Assembly: GCF_002453355.1 (NCBI RefSeq)
Contig: NZ_DKGQ01000043.1
Coordinates: forward strand, 1 to 64,000
Direction: 5' to 3'
Length of the DNA: 64,000 nucleotides
Origin: Psychrobacter sp. UBA6766
Lineage (GTDB): Bacteria > Pseudomonadota > Gammaproteobacteria > Pseudomonadales > Moraxellaceae
The notes beneath the pieces are model-generated. The model saw only the letters and a program-made list of their open reading frames with translations, had not been told where the DNA came from and did no database searches. Shown piece after piece: positions 44,553 through 54,322 of this stretch (within the stretch, counting starts at the first letter, position 1; each line of letters opens with the position of its first letter). The position numbers and the translations under genes are program-made.

Positions 44553-45133
44553 ATACTCGTGTTTTAATAATCCTGGCGTTGGTTATCGCTATCATTGCTG
44601 GCTGGTTTTTTAAGCAGCAGGGAGAAGTCACACCGCCGGTTAGCATTAAACCGACTGATGTGGATTATGAAGCGACAGACATTAAGGCGGTTCAGACCAA
44701 TGAAAAAGGTGAAACCGAGTACGAGCTAAATGCTGAATCATTGACACATAATCCTGTAACCAATAAGGATGAGATGAAAGGCATCACGATGAATTGGGAG
44801 CCGTCAGACGAGCAGCGTTATCGTATCGAAGCGGGCAGCGCTGCTATCAGTCAACAGACAGGTGACATGAGCTTAGCAGGCGGTTTTTCTTTAATTAGTG
44901 AAGGGAAAGCAGGCGAGTCAGATATTGAGCCGATTAAAGTGACGGGCAGCACATTAAAAGGTAATACCAAATCAGGTCAAGTCTATAGTGATGAGCCAGT
45001 CAAAGTTGAACAAGGCATGAATCGTTTTGAGGCGTCGAGCATGACTGCTAACCTTGAAACAGGCGACTATGAATTTGGTCAAGTTGCCGTCGCTTTTACG
45101 CCAGCGAAACGCCAAGATAAAGCCTTGTTTTAA
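44549..45133 (+). CDS. lptC: LPS export protein LptC
   Basis: A bitopic inner-membrane protein that passes LPS from the LptBFG transporter to LptA. One N-terminal membrane anchor (VLIILALVIAIIAGWFF, residues 5-21) is followed by a periplasmic beta-jellyroll domain, with NEKGETEYELNAESLTHNP and TGSTLKGNTKSG as family-like stretches. The 194 residues match E. coli LptC (191). It overlaps kdsC by four bases. Confidence 0.9.
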   Translation: MNTRVLIILALVIAIIAGWFFKQQGEVTPPVSIKPTDVDYEATDIKAVQTNEKGETEYELNAESLTHNPVTNKDEMKGITMNWEPSDEQRYRIEAGSAAISQQTGDMSLAGGFSLISEGKAGESDIEPIKVTGSTLKGNTKSGQVYSDEPVKVEQGMNRFEASSMTANLETGDYEFGQVAVAFTPAKRQDKALF

Positions 45134-45270
45134 TATTGCTCTAAGCTTTAATATAAGCCTAATTTATAAAATTGGTCTAAGTGTTAACATTATCATGATG
45201 ACAGTATTCTTTTTAGTCTTTATATCGATATTAAAATCTTCAAAAGCAGCACCTAGCAGGAAGTTTGCAA

Positions 45271-45873
45271 ATGCCACTACCCATAATGACACGAGTATTT
45301 TTTATGAAATCCAATTTCTTGCCTACTTTACGCTTGCTACCGACGCGCTCTATTCAAGTAACTCTCGGATTGCGAACATTGCCGATGGTAATGCTGCTAG
45401 CCTTGCCACTATATAGTCATGCCTTACCATCAGATGCCAATCAGCCCATTAAGCTGTTGGCTGATAAGGCAACTTATAGTGAGCGGTCAGGAATTACCAG
45501 CTATTCAGGTACGGTAGTGATTACGCAAGGGACGTTTAAAATGACCGCTGATAATATCACGGTCAATCTATCACAGGGTCGCAGTATCAATTCGGCCGTC
45601 GCAACTGGTCGTCCCGCAACCATGCAACAGGTGGTGACGCAAGAAAAAGGCTTGGCAAAAGGTCAGGCAAATAAGATTGATTATAATGCCGTCACGGGAA
45701 TCGTTACACTCACTGGTAATGCAAAATTGGTACAAAATGGCGCAAGTTTTGCGGGGAATGTCATTCGTTACAGCTTAAAAGCGGGCGATGTTGAAGCAAC
45801 GGCTGGTGGCAGTCAACGCGTAGAGTTGGTCTTCCCGCCTAACAACAGCACCGATAGAAGCAGCTTACGCTAA
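45271..45873 (+). CDS. lptA: LPS transport periplasmic protein LptA
   Basis: The periplasmic bridge for LPS. The start MPLPIMTRVFF is chosen because AGGAAG precedes it by seven bases; an ATG at 45304 is an alternative but has no ribosome site. A long N-terminal region ends in a signal peptide with probable cleavage after YSHA, before LPSDANQP. The jellyroll domain follows: IKLLADKATYSERSGI, YSGTVVITQGTFKM and VTLTGNAKLVQNG are the OstA-type repeats. Length about 200 residues, near E. coli LptA (185). lptB follows. Confidence 0.9.
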   Translation: MPLPIMTRVFFMKSNFLPTLRLLPTRSIQVTLGLRTLPMVMLLALPLYSHALPSDANQPIKLLADKATYSERSGITSYSGTVVITQGTFKMTADNITVNLSQGRSINSAVATGRPATMQQVVTQEKGLAKGQANKIDYNAVTGIVTLTGNAKLVQNGASFAGNVIRYSLKAGDVEATAGGSQRVELVFPPNNSTDRSSLR

Positions 45874-45960
45874 GCTAATTGTCTTTTGATATATAAGCAG
45901 TTAGGTAATCTGTACTAATACCAGAATTTTGCAACTTTAACAGTAAGTGATGGGTCAGCG

Positions 45961-46761
45961 ATGAGCGAGATTGAAAATAATGTTCTTAATAATAATGAGT
46001 TTAGCAATGATGCTGTAGCGTCAATGAATCACTCTGTCGCCCGTTTAACGATGCAAAATTTAGGCAAACGCTACGGTAAACGCTGGGTGGTGAAAGACGT
46101 TTCATTTTCCGTTGATCAGGGACAAGTTGTTGGGTTGCTGGGACCAAACGGTGCGGGTAAAACCACCAGTTTTTATATGGTGGTAGGGCTGGTCAATATG
46201 GACAAAGGCCGTGTTACCTTAGGAAAAATGGACTTATCAAAATACGCCATGCATGAGCGCGCGCGCGCTGGTATTGGCTATTTGCCGCAGGAAGCCTCTA
46301 TTTTTCGCAAATTATCAATTGAAGATAATATTTTAGCTATCTTGCAAACTCGAAAAGAATTAAATGCGTCTGAGCAGCGCCAAGAGCTTGAAAAATTGAT
46401 CGGCGAGTTCCATTTAGAGCATGTGCGCAAATCTCTTGGTATGAGTGTTTCAGGCGGTGAGCGCCGCCGCTGTGAGATTGCGCGCGCGTTGGCGGCCGAC
46501 CCAAAGTTCATTTTATTGGATGAGCCTTTTGCTGGTGTCGACCCTATCTCTGTTGGGGATATTAAAGACGTAATTTTAACCCTAAAAAATCGCGGTATCG
46601 GTGTACTCATCACCGACCATAACGTGCGTGACACCTTAGCCATTTGTGAAAAAGCCTATATCGTCTCAGAAGGCGCTATCATTGCTGAAGGTACCTCATC
46701 TGAAGTATTAGACAATGAATTGGTAAAATCTGTCTATCTCGGTAAAGACTTTCAGGTATAA
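45961..46761 (+). CDS. lptB: LPS export ABC transporter ATP-binding protein LptB
   Basis: Powers LPS extraction from the inner membrane with LptFG. Walker A GPNGAGKT is at residues 61-68, the Q-loop stretch GYLPQEASIFRKLSIEDNIL follows, then SVSGGERRRCEIARAL (signature) and FILLDEPFAGVDP (Walker B). The C-terminal EGTSSEVLDNELVKSVYLG is typical of LptB. About 25 polar N-terminal residues precede the usual start, giving 266 residues against 241. It is the last gene of the cluster. Confidence 0.95.
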   Translation: MSEIENNVLNNNEFSNDAVASMNHSVARLTMQNLGKRYGKRWVVKDVSFSVDQGQVVGLLGPNGAGKTTSFYMVVGLVNMDKGRVTLGKMDLSKYAMHERARAGIGYLPQEASIFRKLSIEDNILAILQTRKELNASEQRQELEKLIGEFHLEHVRKSLGMSVSGGERRRCEIARALAADPKFILLDEPFAGVDPISVGDIKDVILTLKNRGIGVLITDHNVRDTLAICEKAYIVSEGAIIAEGTSSEVLDNELVKSVYLGKDFQV

Positions 46762-47072
46762 AGAACTTCACGGTTTAATAAATCACTATTTTGAAAGGCA
46801 TTGTTTTGTAAGGCATTATTTTCTTTATCCTCATCCGTATTTTTGGCCAAATATTTCGTCGTTTTGTATCGTGCAACTGATATTTGGCTAGTATCTTTTA
46901 CAAACACACTTTTGCAAATCCAGACTTCTGTAAATCCAGACTGCTATAAAGTACGGCCTGATTTTACAGGCTGATATATCCTTTTTATTATTCTTACATT
47001 AAAGCGCTCACAGAGCATTATAAAAATCTATTTATTATTCTTGATTGATCATCTGAATAAGGCTCATACGTT
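46762..47072 (+). other. Intergenic region with short direct repeats
   Basis: About 310 bases before radA. It contains paired direct repeats: AAGGCATTGTTTT and AAGGCATTATTTT near 46795-46822, and AAATCCAGACT twice near 46916-46942. No gene is visible. Confidence 0.5.
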
Positions 47073-48509
47073 ATGGCAAAAAATAAAAGCAGTTATGTCT
47101 GTCAGAGCTGCGGTGCGCACTTTGGCAAGTGGGCAGGACAGTGTACAGACTGCGGCGAATGGAACAGTTTGGTTGAAGCGCCAAATGTCAGTATGCCGCA
47201 CCATAACAAAAATACGGTAAAACCCAATGCCAGCCGCGCCGTTTCTCGAAGTACAGGAACGACCGCTGGCAACTACTCAGGAACGCATAGTGCGGTCATG
47301 CCGCTAAATGCGGTAAGTGTAACACTAGATACACGCCTGCCGACGGGCATTAGCGAATTTGATCGGGTCTTAGGCGGAGGGCTGGTTGCCGGTTCTGTCG
47401 TTTTGATCGGCGGTGACCCTGGTATTGGTAAATCAACGATTCTTTTACAGACAGCGACTAATATGGCGAGGGCTGATTCGCTAGCAGGAAGCGCGCTGTA
47501 TGTAACAGGTGAGGAGTCTCTTGCACAGGTGGCGATGCGCGCCAAGCGCTTAGATTTACCAGCGGATAGGTTGCGCGTCCTTGCTGAAACCAACGTTGAA
47601 ACGATTTGTGCTGCCTTGACTCAAGAGCAGCCTGCAATTGCTATTATTGACTCGATTCAGACCATTTATACCGATGCGATCAATTCAGCACCAGGCGGCG
47701 TCAGTCAAATTCGAGAATCGGCGGCTATTTTGACCCGCTATGCCAAGCAAACTGGCACGGCGCTATTCTTAGTAGGACATGTGACCAAAGAAGGAACGCT
47801 GGCAGGGCCACGCGTGCTTGAGCACATGGTCGATACGGTTTTATATTTTGAAGGTCAGTCCGATTCACGTTTTCGCATGATACGGGCGGTAAAAAACCGT
47901 TTTGGCGCGGTTAATGAATTGGGCATTTTTGGTATGACAGATATGGGACTAAAAGAAGTGGCCAATCCGTCAGCGATATTTTTAAGTCGTTATGACAAGC
48001 CCGTAGCGGGTTCTGTAGTGATGGTAAGCCGTGAAGGCACTAGACCCCTGCTGGTCGAAGTACAAGCCTTGGTTGATGACTCACAAGGTTCACCAAGACG
48101 TATGGCCTTAGGATTGGACTTTCAGCGACTATCAATGCTTCTGGCGGTCATGCATCGTCACGGCGGCATTCATACAAGCGGCCAAGATGTATATGTTAAC
48201 GTCGTCGGTGGCGTTAAAGTCATTGAAACAGGGTCTGATTTGGCCGTGCTATTGGCTTGTGCCTCTAGTATTAAAGAAAAGCCTTTGCCATCATCACTTG
48301 CTGTCTTTGGTGAAGTCGGCTTATCTGGTGAGATTCGCCCTGTTCCTAACGGGCAAGAACGTCTAAAAGAAGCGATGAAACACGGCTTTAAACACGCAAT
48401 TATCCCTAAAGCCAATGCCCCTGCTAAAGATTCGCCGCAGTTTAAAGGCATCAATGTTATTGCGGTTGAACGTCTGGATGATGCGATTGAAAGCGCTTTT
48501 GAGTTATAG
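47073..48509 (+). CDS. radA: DNA repair protein RadA
   Basis: A RecA-like branch-migration helicase in recombination. The N-terminal zinc finger uses Cys10, Cys13, Cys24 and Cys27. Walker A GGDPGIGKST lies at residues 113-122, followed by VTGEESLAQVAMRAKRL, the RadA-specific KNRFG near residue 271, and a C-terminal Lon-protease-like domain with SGEIRPVPNGQERLKEA. At 478 residues it is near E. coli RadA (460), with a longer linker after the zinc finger. It is transcribed alone. Confidence 0.96.
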   Translation: MAKNKSSYVCQSCGAHFGKWAGQCTDCGEWNSLVEAPNVSMPHHNKNTVKPNASRAVSRSTGTTAGNYSGTHSAVMPLNAVSVTLDTRLPTGISEFDRVLGGGLVAGSVVLIGGDPGIGKSTILLQTATNMARADSLAGSALYVTGEESLAQVAMRAKRLDLPADRLRVLAETNVETICAALTQEQPAIAIIDSIQTIYTDAINSAPGGVSQIRESAAILTRYAKQTGTALFLVGHVTKEGTLAGPRVLEHMVDTVLYFEGQSDSRFRMIRAVKNRFGAVNELGIFGMTDMGLKEVANPSAIFLSRYDKPVAGSVVMVSREGTRPLLVEVQALVDDSQGSPRRMALGLDFQRLSMLLAVMHRHGGIHTSGQDVYVNVVGGVKVIETGSDLAVLLACASSIKEKPLPSSLAVFGEVGLSGEIRPVPNGQERLKEAMKHGFKHAIIPKANAPAKDSPQFKGINVIAVERLDDAIESAFEL

Positions 48510-48556
48510 TTTTCAAAAGCAGTGCAGTATTAACTATTAACTATTAAACGTAAAAG

Positions 48557-48592
48557 AAAGCGCCTAACTTGAAAGAGTTAGGCGCTTTTTTT
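48557..48592. terminator. Intrinsic terminator radA / RlpA-like gene
   Basis: AAAGCGCCTAACT pairs perfectly with its complement around six bases, followed by seven T residues; convergent setting. Confidence 0.9.
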
Positions 48593-48668
48593 AAAACTAA
48601 GGTTAAGCCGTTTTTTGATACGAAACCGTTAAAGGTTTAAACCGCGAGTGGTCTAAAACGTTAATGGT

Positions 48669-49289
48669 TTAAGAGGCTGGGCCTGAAACACGCTCAATAG
48701 ACACGTTTCCCACACCTTTATTAGTAATACCAAGCTGCTTGGCAGCACCATATGACAAATCCATCACGCGATTACCATGAAATGGACCGCGATCGTTGAC
48801 TTTAACGACGACACTTTTACCATTGGTTTTATTGGTGACTTTAACGTAGCAGTTTAATGGTAGCGAGCGGTGAGCAGCAGTTAAGCCGTTCATATCAAAG
48901 GTCTCACCGCTAGCGGTTTTACGGCCATGAAACTGACGACCATACCAAGAAGCTAAGCCGGTTTGCTTAAACTTACTCACAGAGTTAGATGCTACTGCGG
49001 TTAGACGCTCTAAAACATCTTCGTCATTAGACACTTGTGCGGTATCACTGGCGAGCAGTGAGCTGCTAAGCGCCAATGAAGTAGGCTGACGGGCAGATTT
49101 AACTAAGCTTGATGCGCCGTCATGTTGACGACTGAGTTCACCGAGTACACGGTCGATATGGGAGGCGTTATCTTGCGAAATCATTGCAAGAGAGGTTTTG
49201 GATTCTACAGCATTTGCATTAGTAGCGATTGCAGAGCCGGCAAATAAAACTGCTGACATTGTCAGTAAACCAGATAAACGCTTATTCAT
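48669..49289 (-). CDS. RlpA-like double-psi beta-barrel protein
   Basis: An exported protein of 206 residues. The start MNKRLSGLLTMSA follows TAGAGGT. A signal peptide with probable cleavage after ANA lies near residue 27. The C-terminal domain is the RlpA double-psi barrel: GLASWYGRQFHGRKTASGE near residues 112-130, AAHRSLPLNCYVKV and VKVNDRGPF, ending in GAAKQLGI. There is no lipobox and no SPOR domain, unlike classical RlpA, so lytic transglycosylase activity at the septum is not certain. The middle region is Ser-rich. Confidence 0.82.
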   Translation of the reverse strand: MNKRLSGLLTMSAVLFAGSAIATNANAVESKTSLAMISQDNASHIDRVLGELSRQHDGASSLVKSARQPTSLALSSSLLASDTAQVSNDEDVLERLTAVASNSVSKFKQTGLASWYGRQFHGRKTASGETFDMNGLTAAHRSLPLNCYVKVTNKTNGKSVVVKVNDRGPFHGNRVMDLSYGAAKQLGITNKGVGNVSIERVSGPAS

Positions 49290-50235
49290 AAATACCTCTA
49301 TAGCATATACATTAGAACCTAACTCTAAAAACATCTTAGAGAGAGCGAGACAGTATTAGACCACTCTAACAGTATCGCAAACTCTAAAGCCTCTTGATCA
49401 TCTACATTTCTCATCACGATGATCATAAATATGGGCTTTTTTAAGCTCTAATATATGGTAATTTTTTATTTCATCGTCATAAGAGTGGACGTTTATACTT
49501 AACTGACCACACTCCTATGACACGCTCAAATGATAGTTAACAATAGTAATTAAACAACTAAAATAGGGTAATACTAACTGCTAAAGGACTTTTTCACATT
49601 GCTAAATTAATAAAGGGTTTAAAGTGTGTTGCGTATTTCTTTGTTATTAAACCGTTAATTAAGTAGTGCCTTTGAAAGTCAAGAATCTACAATTCGCTAA
49701 CTATACGGATAAGCTACAACTGCAATATAATTAAATGATATCTTTCTTAGTAGCTATGTACGGGTTATGTATCAAACTACAATAAAACGAGGGTAACGCA
49801 ATTAATTGTAAAAAACAAGAAGTAAAACCTAACAGTACTAATCGGTCATTAATAATGCTTTGTTAGTGATAAGATATGGATATCAAGGAAAAAATATTAT
49901 TAAAACAATAACTTATGAATAACTCAAGATTGAATAATTAAGGTTTTAACAGCAATCTGGGTGAAATTAATGACAAACTAAAAAGCGTTAAAAGAGGAGA
50001 TATTCATTTAATTTTAGATGTTTCGCTGTTACGTTCGATTACCTAGCACAGCGCATTTTTCTCAAATTCTTAGGCAAATTTGCTAACGTATGATTTTATA
50101 AACGACTATATAGGGTGGTTATATGACTATTTCAACCCAAATTTATGACATTTATTGAGCCGAATCCTTGCCATATAAGTCTATCTTTTAAGCCAATTAG
50201 TCCCTGCAGAAAGGCATTTGCAACAAGGAGATGCT
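49290..50235. other. Long AT-rich gap without visible genes
   Basis: About 950 bases with no ORF over 60 codons, no tRNA-like or terminator-like structure and no recognisable mobile-element end. This is the longest empty stretch in the window except near 3 kb. Confidence 0.6.
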
Positions 50236-51378
50236 CTAGCCAGATTTGTGCGTATGAATTGACATTAGTAAGCCAAAACCGGCCATTAACGTCACAATGG
50301 CAGTACCACCATAACTGATAAAAGGCAAGGGCACACCGACGACGGGTAGAATGCCGCTGACCATGCCGACATTGACAAAAACATAAACGAAAAAAGACAT
50401 GGCAATCGCGCCTGCTAGTAATCGACTATAAGCATCAGGGTGCGAAAAGGCGATATATAAAGCACGAGTTAGCAAGCAGGCATAAATAAACATGAGTAGT
50501 ATGACGCCGAGCAAGCCGAATTCTTCAGAAAAAGCGGCGATAATGAAGTCGGTATGACCTTCTGGTAAAAAGTGTAGGTGCGATTGTGTGCCTTCTAAAT
50601 AGCCTTTTCCCGTTAAACCGCCTGCCCCAATAGCTGTTTTGGATTGAATGATATTCCAACCAGCCCCTTGAACGTCAGCCTCAGGATTAAACATCGTTAA
50701 GACACGTGTACGTTGGTAATCGTGCAACAAAAAATTCCAAGCGAAGACAATAAGTGGTACTGCCAACGCAGCCGCACTAGCAATCAAGCGCCACGATAGT
50801 CCTGCCAGAAACAATACAAAGATGCCACTGGCGGCGACCAATAAGGAAGTACCAAGATCAGGTTCTTTAGCGATTAATAATACAGGAACTACAATTAATG
50901 CTAAGGTGATGGCGATGCTTGCTAGAGATGGCGGTAAGTCACGTTTGGATAAAAACCACGCACACATCATTGGCATACCAAGCTTCATAAACTCTGAAGG
51001 CTGAACACTGCCAAATCCCGGTAAGTTAATCCAGCGCTGCGCTCCCATACGCACCTCGCCAATGATATCGACCAGTACCAATAATATCAGCCCCAACAAA
51101 TAAAATATGGGCGTAAAGGTACGATAAAGGCTAGGCGGTATCTGTGCCATGGTAAACATCACTGTGAATGCCACGCCATAACTGATGACTTGGCGGATGA
51201 CCATGTCGGTATCTTGGCTTGCCGCGCTATATAGAATGGTTAAACCAATGCAACAAACGGTTAACAGTAATAAGGTTAACCACGGATCTATATGAATGCG
51301 TTGCCAAAGCGTCGGCGCATGACCTTGACCTAAATGGTGGCTCTGACGTGAAAAACGGTATTGTAAGTTAGAAGGCAT
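50236..51378 (-). CDS. rodA: Peptidoglycan glycosyltransferase RodA
   Basis: The SEDS polymerase of the elongation complex. The start MPSNLQYRFSRQS is preferred; an upstream TTG adds only 18 residues. About ten membrane segments follow. Family motifs include GAQRWINLPGFGSVQPSEFMK near residue 115, PDLGTSLL, and FLPEGHTDFIIAAFSEEFG with the essential Asp, and near the C-terminus the VVGVPLPFISYGGTA stretch. Length 380 residues, close to E. coli RodA (370). No PBP2 gene is next to it within the window. Confidence 0.94.
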   Translation of the reverse strand: MPSNLQYRFSRQSHHLGQGHAPTLWQRIHIDPWLTLLLLTVCCIGLTILYSAASQDTDMVIRQVISYGVAFTVMFTMAQIPPSLYRTFTPIFYLLGLILLVLVDIIGEVRMGAQRWINLPGFGSVQPSEFMKLGMPMMCAWFLSKRDLPPSLASIAITLALIVVPVLLIAKEPDLGTSLLVAASGIFVLFLAGLSWRLIASAAALAVPLIVFAWNFLLHDYQRTRVLTMFNPEADVQGAGWNIIQSKTAIGAGGLTGKGYLEGTQSHLHFLPEGHTDFIIAAFSEEFGLLGVILLMFIYACLLTRALYIAFSHPDAYSRLLAGAIAMSFFVYVFVNVGMVSGILPVVGVPLPFISYGGTAIVTLMAGFGLLMSIHTHKSG

Positions 51379-51652
51379 AGGCAAAATGTGACTGACAATG
51401 AGCGTGAAAAGGAAGTCTGCTTTAACAAACAATAAGTAAGCAATCAGTGAAGATAAGCATGGATTTGGTCCCTAAAAAACGAATCTGATAATGAACTGAG
51501 CAACTTTTCAGTAATAAAGTAACGTCAATATAAACATTATAAGGATAAGTGTTAATAACCGACAGGTGACCGCTGATTCGTGGCGATAGTTTAGCCTGCT
51601 TGCTTAAAATTTGATAGTATCGATAAAACGTTTTTAGCGGTAGCTTCTTATA

Positions 51653-52618
51653 ATGATCAAGACAAAAAAATCTTTTTATAGGCAAATTTATAAGCCTATT
51701 ATTGCCCTAGGTATTTGTGTCAGCAGTATCTCTGTATATGCTGCTATTATAAGTGATAATAGTGAGCGTCGCATCCAAATACGTCATGGTAGTAGTGCAA
51801 ACGATAGCAGCAATGCCTATATCACACCTGCTAAGAGCTATAGCGGCGGTGCGACCATACTAAGTGAGGGAACTAGTCGGTCAAATGCGCTCGGTGGTGA
51901 TAGTATGCAAGGGCTCATTCAACAAAAACAGCGTGAATTTAATTTCGATAGTGGAGTATCGATAGAAGAGAGCAAACGCGTTATTACCAATAAAGGTGCG
52001 CCGCGTTATAACACTACTTATAGCACTGGAAATAATAACCTTGGGAATAGTAATTATAACGATTTTACCAGTATGGATTTTAATGTATGGTTAAATAGTA
52101 ATAGCTACCGCGCAAGCCAAGTGGCCAATTATCAACGCTATTTAAGCTCACGCGTCGGCGCAAGAAATGTACCGCCCTTATCGCAGCTGCTGACGACCGC
52201 TCGTAGTTGGGATAAATGTGGTTATGAGCCTTATCAGCTACCGCCGCAGGAACTTTGGGCAAATATGGTACCGACTTTGCAGCTTTATAGTCAGCTAAAA
52301 AGTCAAGGTATTTTACCTGCCAGTACCGAGATACGATCAGTATATCGTAGTCCGGGATTAAATAACTGCGCAGGCGGAGCGAGTGCTAGTAAGCATATGA
52401 CCGCAGGCGCAATGGATATTTGGGTCCCTGAATATGAAGGCAATTTATGGCAGCTAAGTCGCATGCAAGACGGTTTGTGCGAGTTTTGGCAATATCAAGG
52501 TCAGTCTCATAAATTTGGTTTAGGGTTATATTCTACCGGCGCTATCCATTTAGATACCGATGGTTATCGAAAATGGGGCTTTAATCATGCCAGTAGTAGC
52601 TCTGCCTGCCGTTATTAG
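51653..52618 (+). CDS. Exported M15-family peptidase
   Basis: A probable periplasmic D-Ala-type carboxypeptidase or related zinc peptidase, 321 residues. The N-terminus has a positively charged stretch and a hydrophobic signal ending near SVYA. A Ser/Asn-rich linker of about 110 residues follows. The C-terminal domain has RSVYRSPGLNN near residue 227, SASKHMTAGAMDIWVP near 243-258, matching SxHxxGxAxD with the zinc His and Asp, and GAIHLDTDGYRKWG near the end with the second His. It is divergent from rodA and ends at a terminator. Confidence 0.82.
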   Translation: MIKTKKSFYRQIYKPIIALGICVSSISVYAAIISDNSERRIQIRHGSSANDSSNAYITPAKSYSGGATILSEGTSRSNALGGDSMQGLIQQKQREFNFDSGVSIEESKRVITNKGAPRYNTTYSTGNNNLGNSNYNDFTSMDFNVWLNSNSYRASQVANYQRYLSSRVGARNVPPLSQLLTTARSWDKCGYEPYQLPPQELWANMVPTLQLYSQLKSQGILPASTEIRSVYRSPGLNNCAGGASASKHMTAGAMDIWVPEYEGNLWQLSRMQDGLCEFWQYQGQSHKFGLGLYSTGAIHLDTDGYRKWGFNHASSSSACRY

Positions 52619-52635
52619 GGGCTATAAAATAACTT

Positions 52636-52676
52636 AAAAAAAGCTCAGCCAATAATTTTACTGGTTGAGCTTTTTT
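52636..52676. terminator. Bidirectional terminator M15 / M16 genes
   Basis: AAAAAAGCTCAGCCA pairs with TGGTTGAGCTTTTTT (one G-T pair), between convergent genes. Confidence 0.85.
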
Positions 52677-52720
52677 ATCGAGCTATTTTTTTAAGCGTCT
52701 GCAAAAATAAGCAATGGGTT

Positions 52721-54256
52721 CTACGACTTTTTCTTAGGTTTCTTCTCGTCCCAAGGGTTAACCTCACCGACAGTTACGATTAAAAAGTTATCAGGCTTTA
52801 GAGTGTCGCGCAGGGTTTGGTTGACCTCTGACAGTTTAACCTGTTCGATACGATTGACATAGTTGGTCAGGTAGCTAGTAGGTAGCTGATAAAAACTCAT
52901 CATTCCGAGCAGACCGTTTATTCCAGCATTACTGGCAAATCCCATTGGGAAACTGTTTTTTAAATTATCCGTGGTCAATTTCATCTCATCGCTAGTGATG
53001 CCTTTATCTAACGTTTCATTAATAACTTCTAAACTAGCGTCAATTGCCGCTCGCGCTTTGTCATTACGAGTAGAGAAACCAATCTGATAAGGTCCGCGCG
53101 CCAGCATCGGATTCATCGAGCCTGAAATACCATAGGTATAGCCAAGATTTTTTCTGACTTCGGTCATCAGTCGGGCGTTAAAATCGCCCCCTGCTAGCAC
53201 TTCGTTACCGACGGCAAAGTTGGTTTGCTCTTGCTGTGCTTGCGGGTCTGTCGCGCGCTTTTCGCCCAGTTGTCCCATTAATACCGTGGTTTGGGTGCTA
53301 GGAAACGGGATATGGATATGCTGAGGTTGGATTAATGGTTTTGGTTCGGGCAGGGCAGATGCAGCTTTACCGAGGGGTAACTCTGCCGTTATGTCTTCAG
53401 CCAATTTTTTGGCTTGTTCTAAAGTTAAGTTGCCCGTCATAGCAAGCGACGCATTGGCGGCGACTAAATAGCGATTTTTAAAGTCGATCAGCTGTTGTCT
53501 TTCGATATTTGGTACCGTTTCTAGCGTTCCAACCGATGGATGCGCATAAGGGTGGTCGCCATAGAGGGCTTTACTAAAAGCGATACTGGCAAGACTGCCT
53601 GGGTCTTGTTTTTGCTGCTGTAAACCGACCAGTAAGCGAGCTTTGTTGCGGGCTAAAATTTGCTCATCAAAGCGTGGCTCAATGAGCATTTGTGTCATTA
53701 AATCAACGGCAGGCAGTAGGTGTTTGTCGTCAGACAAACTGCGCAACGAGACAATAAACATGTCTTTATAGGCGCTACTACCTAGATTAATTCCCAAGGT
53801 TTCTACTGCCCGCGTAAATTCATTTTCATCTAAGCGCTTAGAGCCTTGTTCAAGCATCGTCGCGGTCATATTAGCAATGCCAAAGACTGACTGACTGATA
53901 CTGCCATCACGCGCGCTACCGGCATTAAAGCGCAAATCAATATCGACGATAGGCAAAGTAGTTGTCGGCCCAAAAAGCACAGGAATACTAGCTTTGGTCT
54001 TAAACGACTGAATCTTTGGAACCGTGACTTGTAGAGGTTTGGTATCGTCAAGGCTACTTAGTTTAGAGAGAGCAGCAATAGGCGCGCTAGTATCAACTGC
54101 GGCTGCTGGCGTGCGAGTATCTTCGCCACCTGCCATATCTGCCTGCGCAATAGTGGTCAAGCTCATCATCCCAAAGAATGCACAAGCACTCAAGTAAGGC
54201 AGCTGATTAAAATGAGATGTAAATTTGATTTTCTTAAGAAAAGGTGTTTGAGTCAT
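52721..54256 (-). CDS. M16-family peptidase homologue, non-catalytic partner
   Basis: A 511-residue exported protein of the pitrilysin/processing-peptidase fold. A signal peptide ends near IAQADM at about residue 40. The two M16 halves are visible (SVFGIANMTATMLEQGSKRLD near residue 120, and GYTYGISGSMNP later), but the HxxEH zinc motif is missing. The upstream gene encodes a homologue that has it. Such active/inactive pairs form heteromeric M16 peptidases. The start is 66 bases downstream of the partner's stop. Confidence 0.85.
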   Translation of the reverse strand: MTQTPFLKKIKFTSHFNQLPYLSACAFFGMMSLTTIAQADMAGGEDTRTPAAAVDTSAPIAALSKLSSLDDTKPLQVTVPKIQSFKTKASIPVLFGPTTTLPIVDIDLRFNAGSARDGSISQSVFGIANMTATMLEQGSKRLDENEFTRAVETLGINLGSSAYKDMFIVSLRSLSDDKHLLPAVDLMTQMLIEPRFDEQILARNKARLLVGLQQQKQDPGSLASIAFSKALYGDHPYAHPSVGTLETVPNIERQQLIDFKNRYLVAANASLAMTGNLTLEQAKKLAEDITAELPLGKAASALPEPKPLIQPQHIHIPFPSTQTTVLMGQLGEKRATDPQAQQEQTNFAVGNEVLAGGDFNARLMTEVRKNLGYTYGISGSMNPMLARGPYQIGFSTRNDKARAAIDASLEVINETLDKGITSDEMKLTTDNLKNSFPMGFASNAGINGLLGMMSFYQLPTSYLTNYVNRIEQVKLSEVNQTLRDTLKPDNFLIVTVGEVNPWDEKKPKKKS

Positions 54257-54322
54257 GTCTTTCTTCTTATTAAAAGTCTTTAAGATTAGGTTTCTACCAA
54301 AATAATGGATAGCAGGTTGATA

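Noticed and set aside
49830..49870. Similarity to the 3' end of 23S rRNA (GTACTAAT-like string)
   Set aside because: Only about ten bases match and no other rRNA sequence is near.
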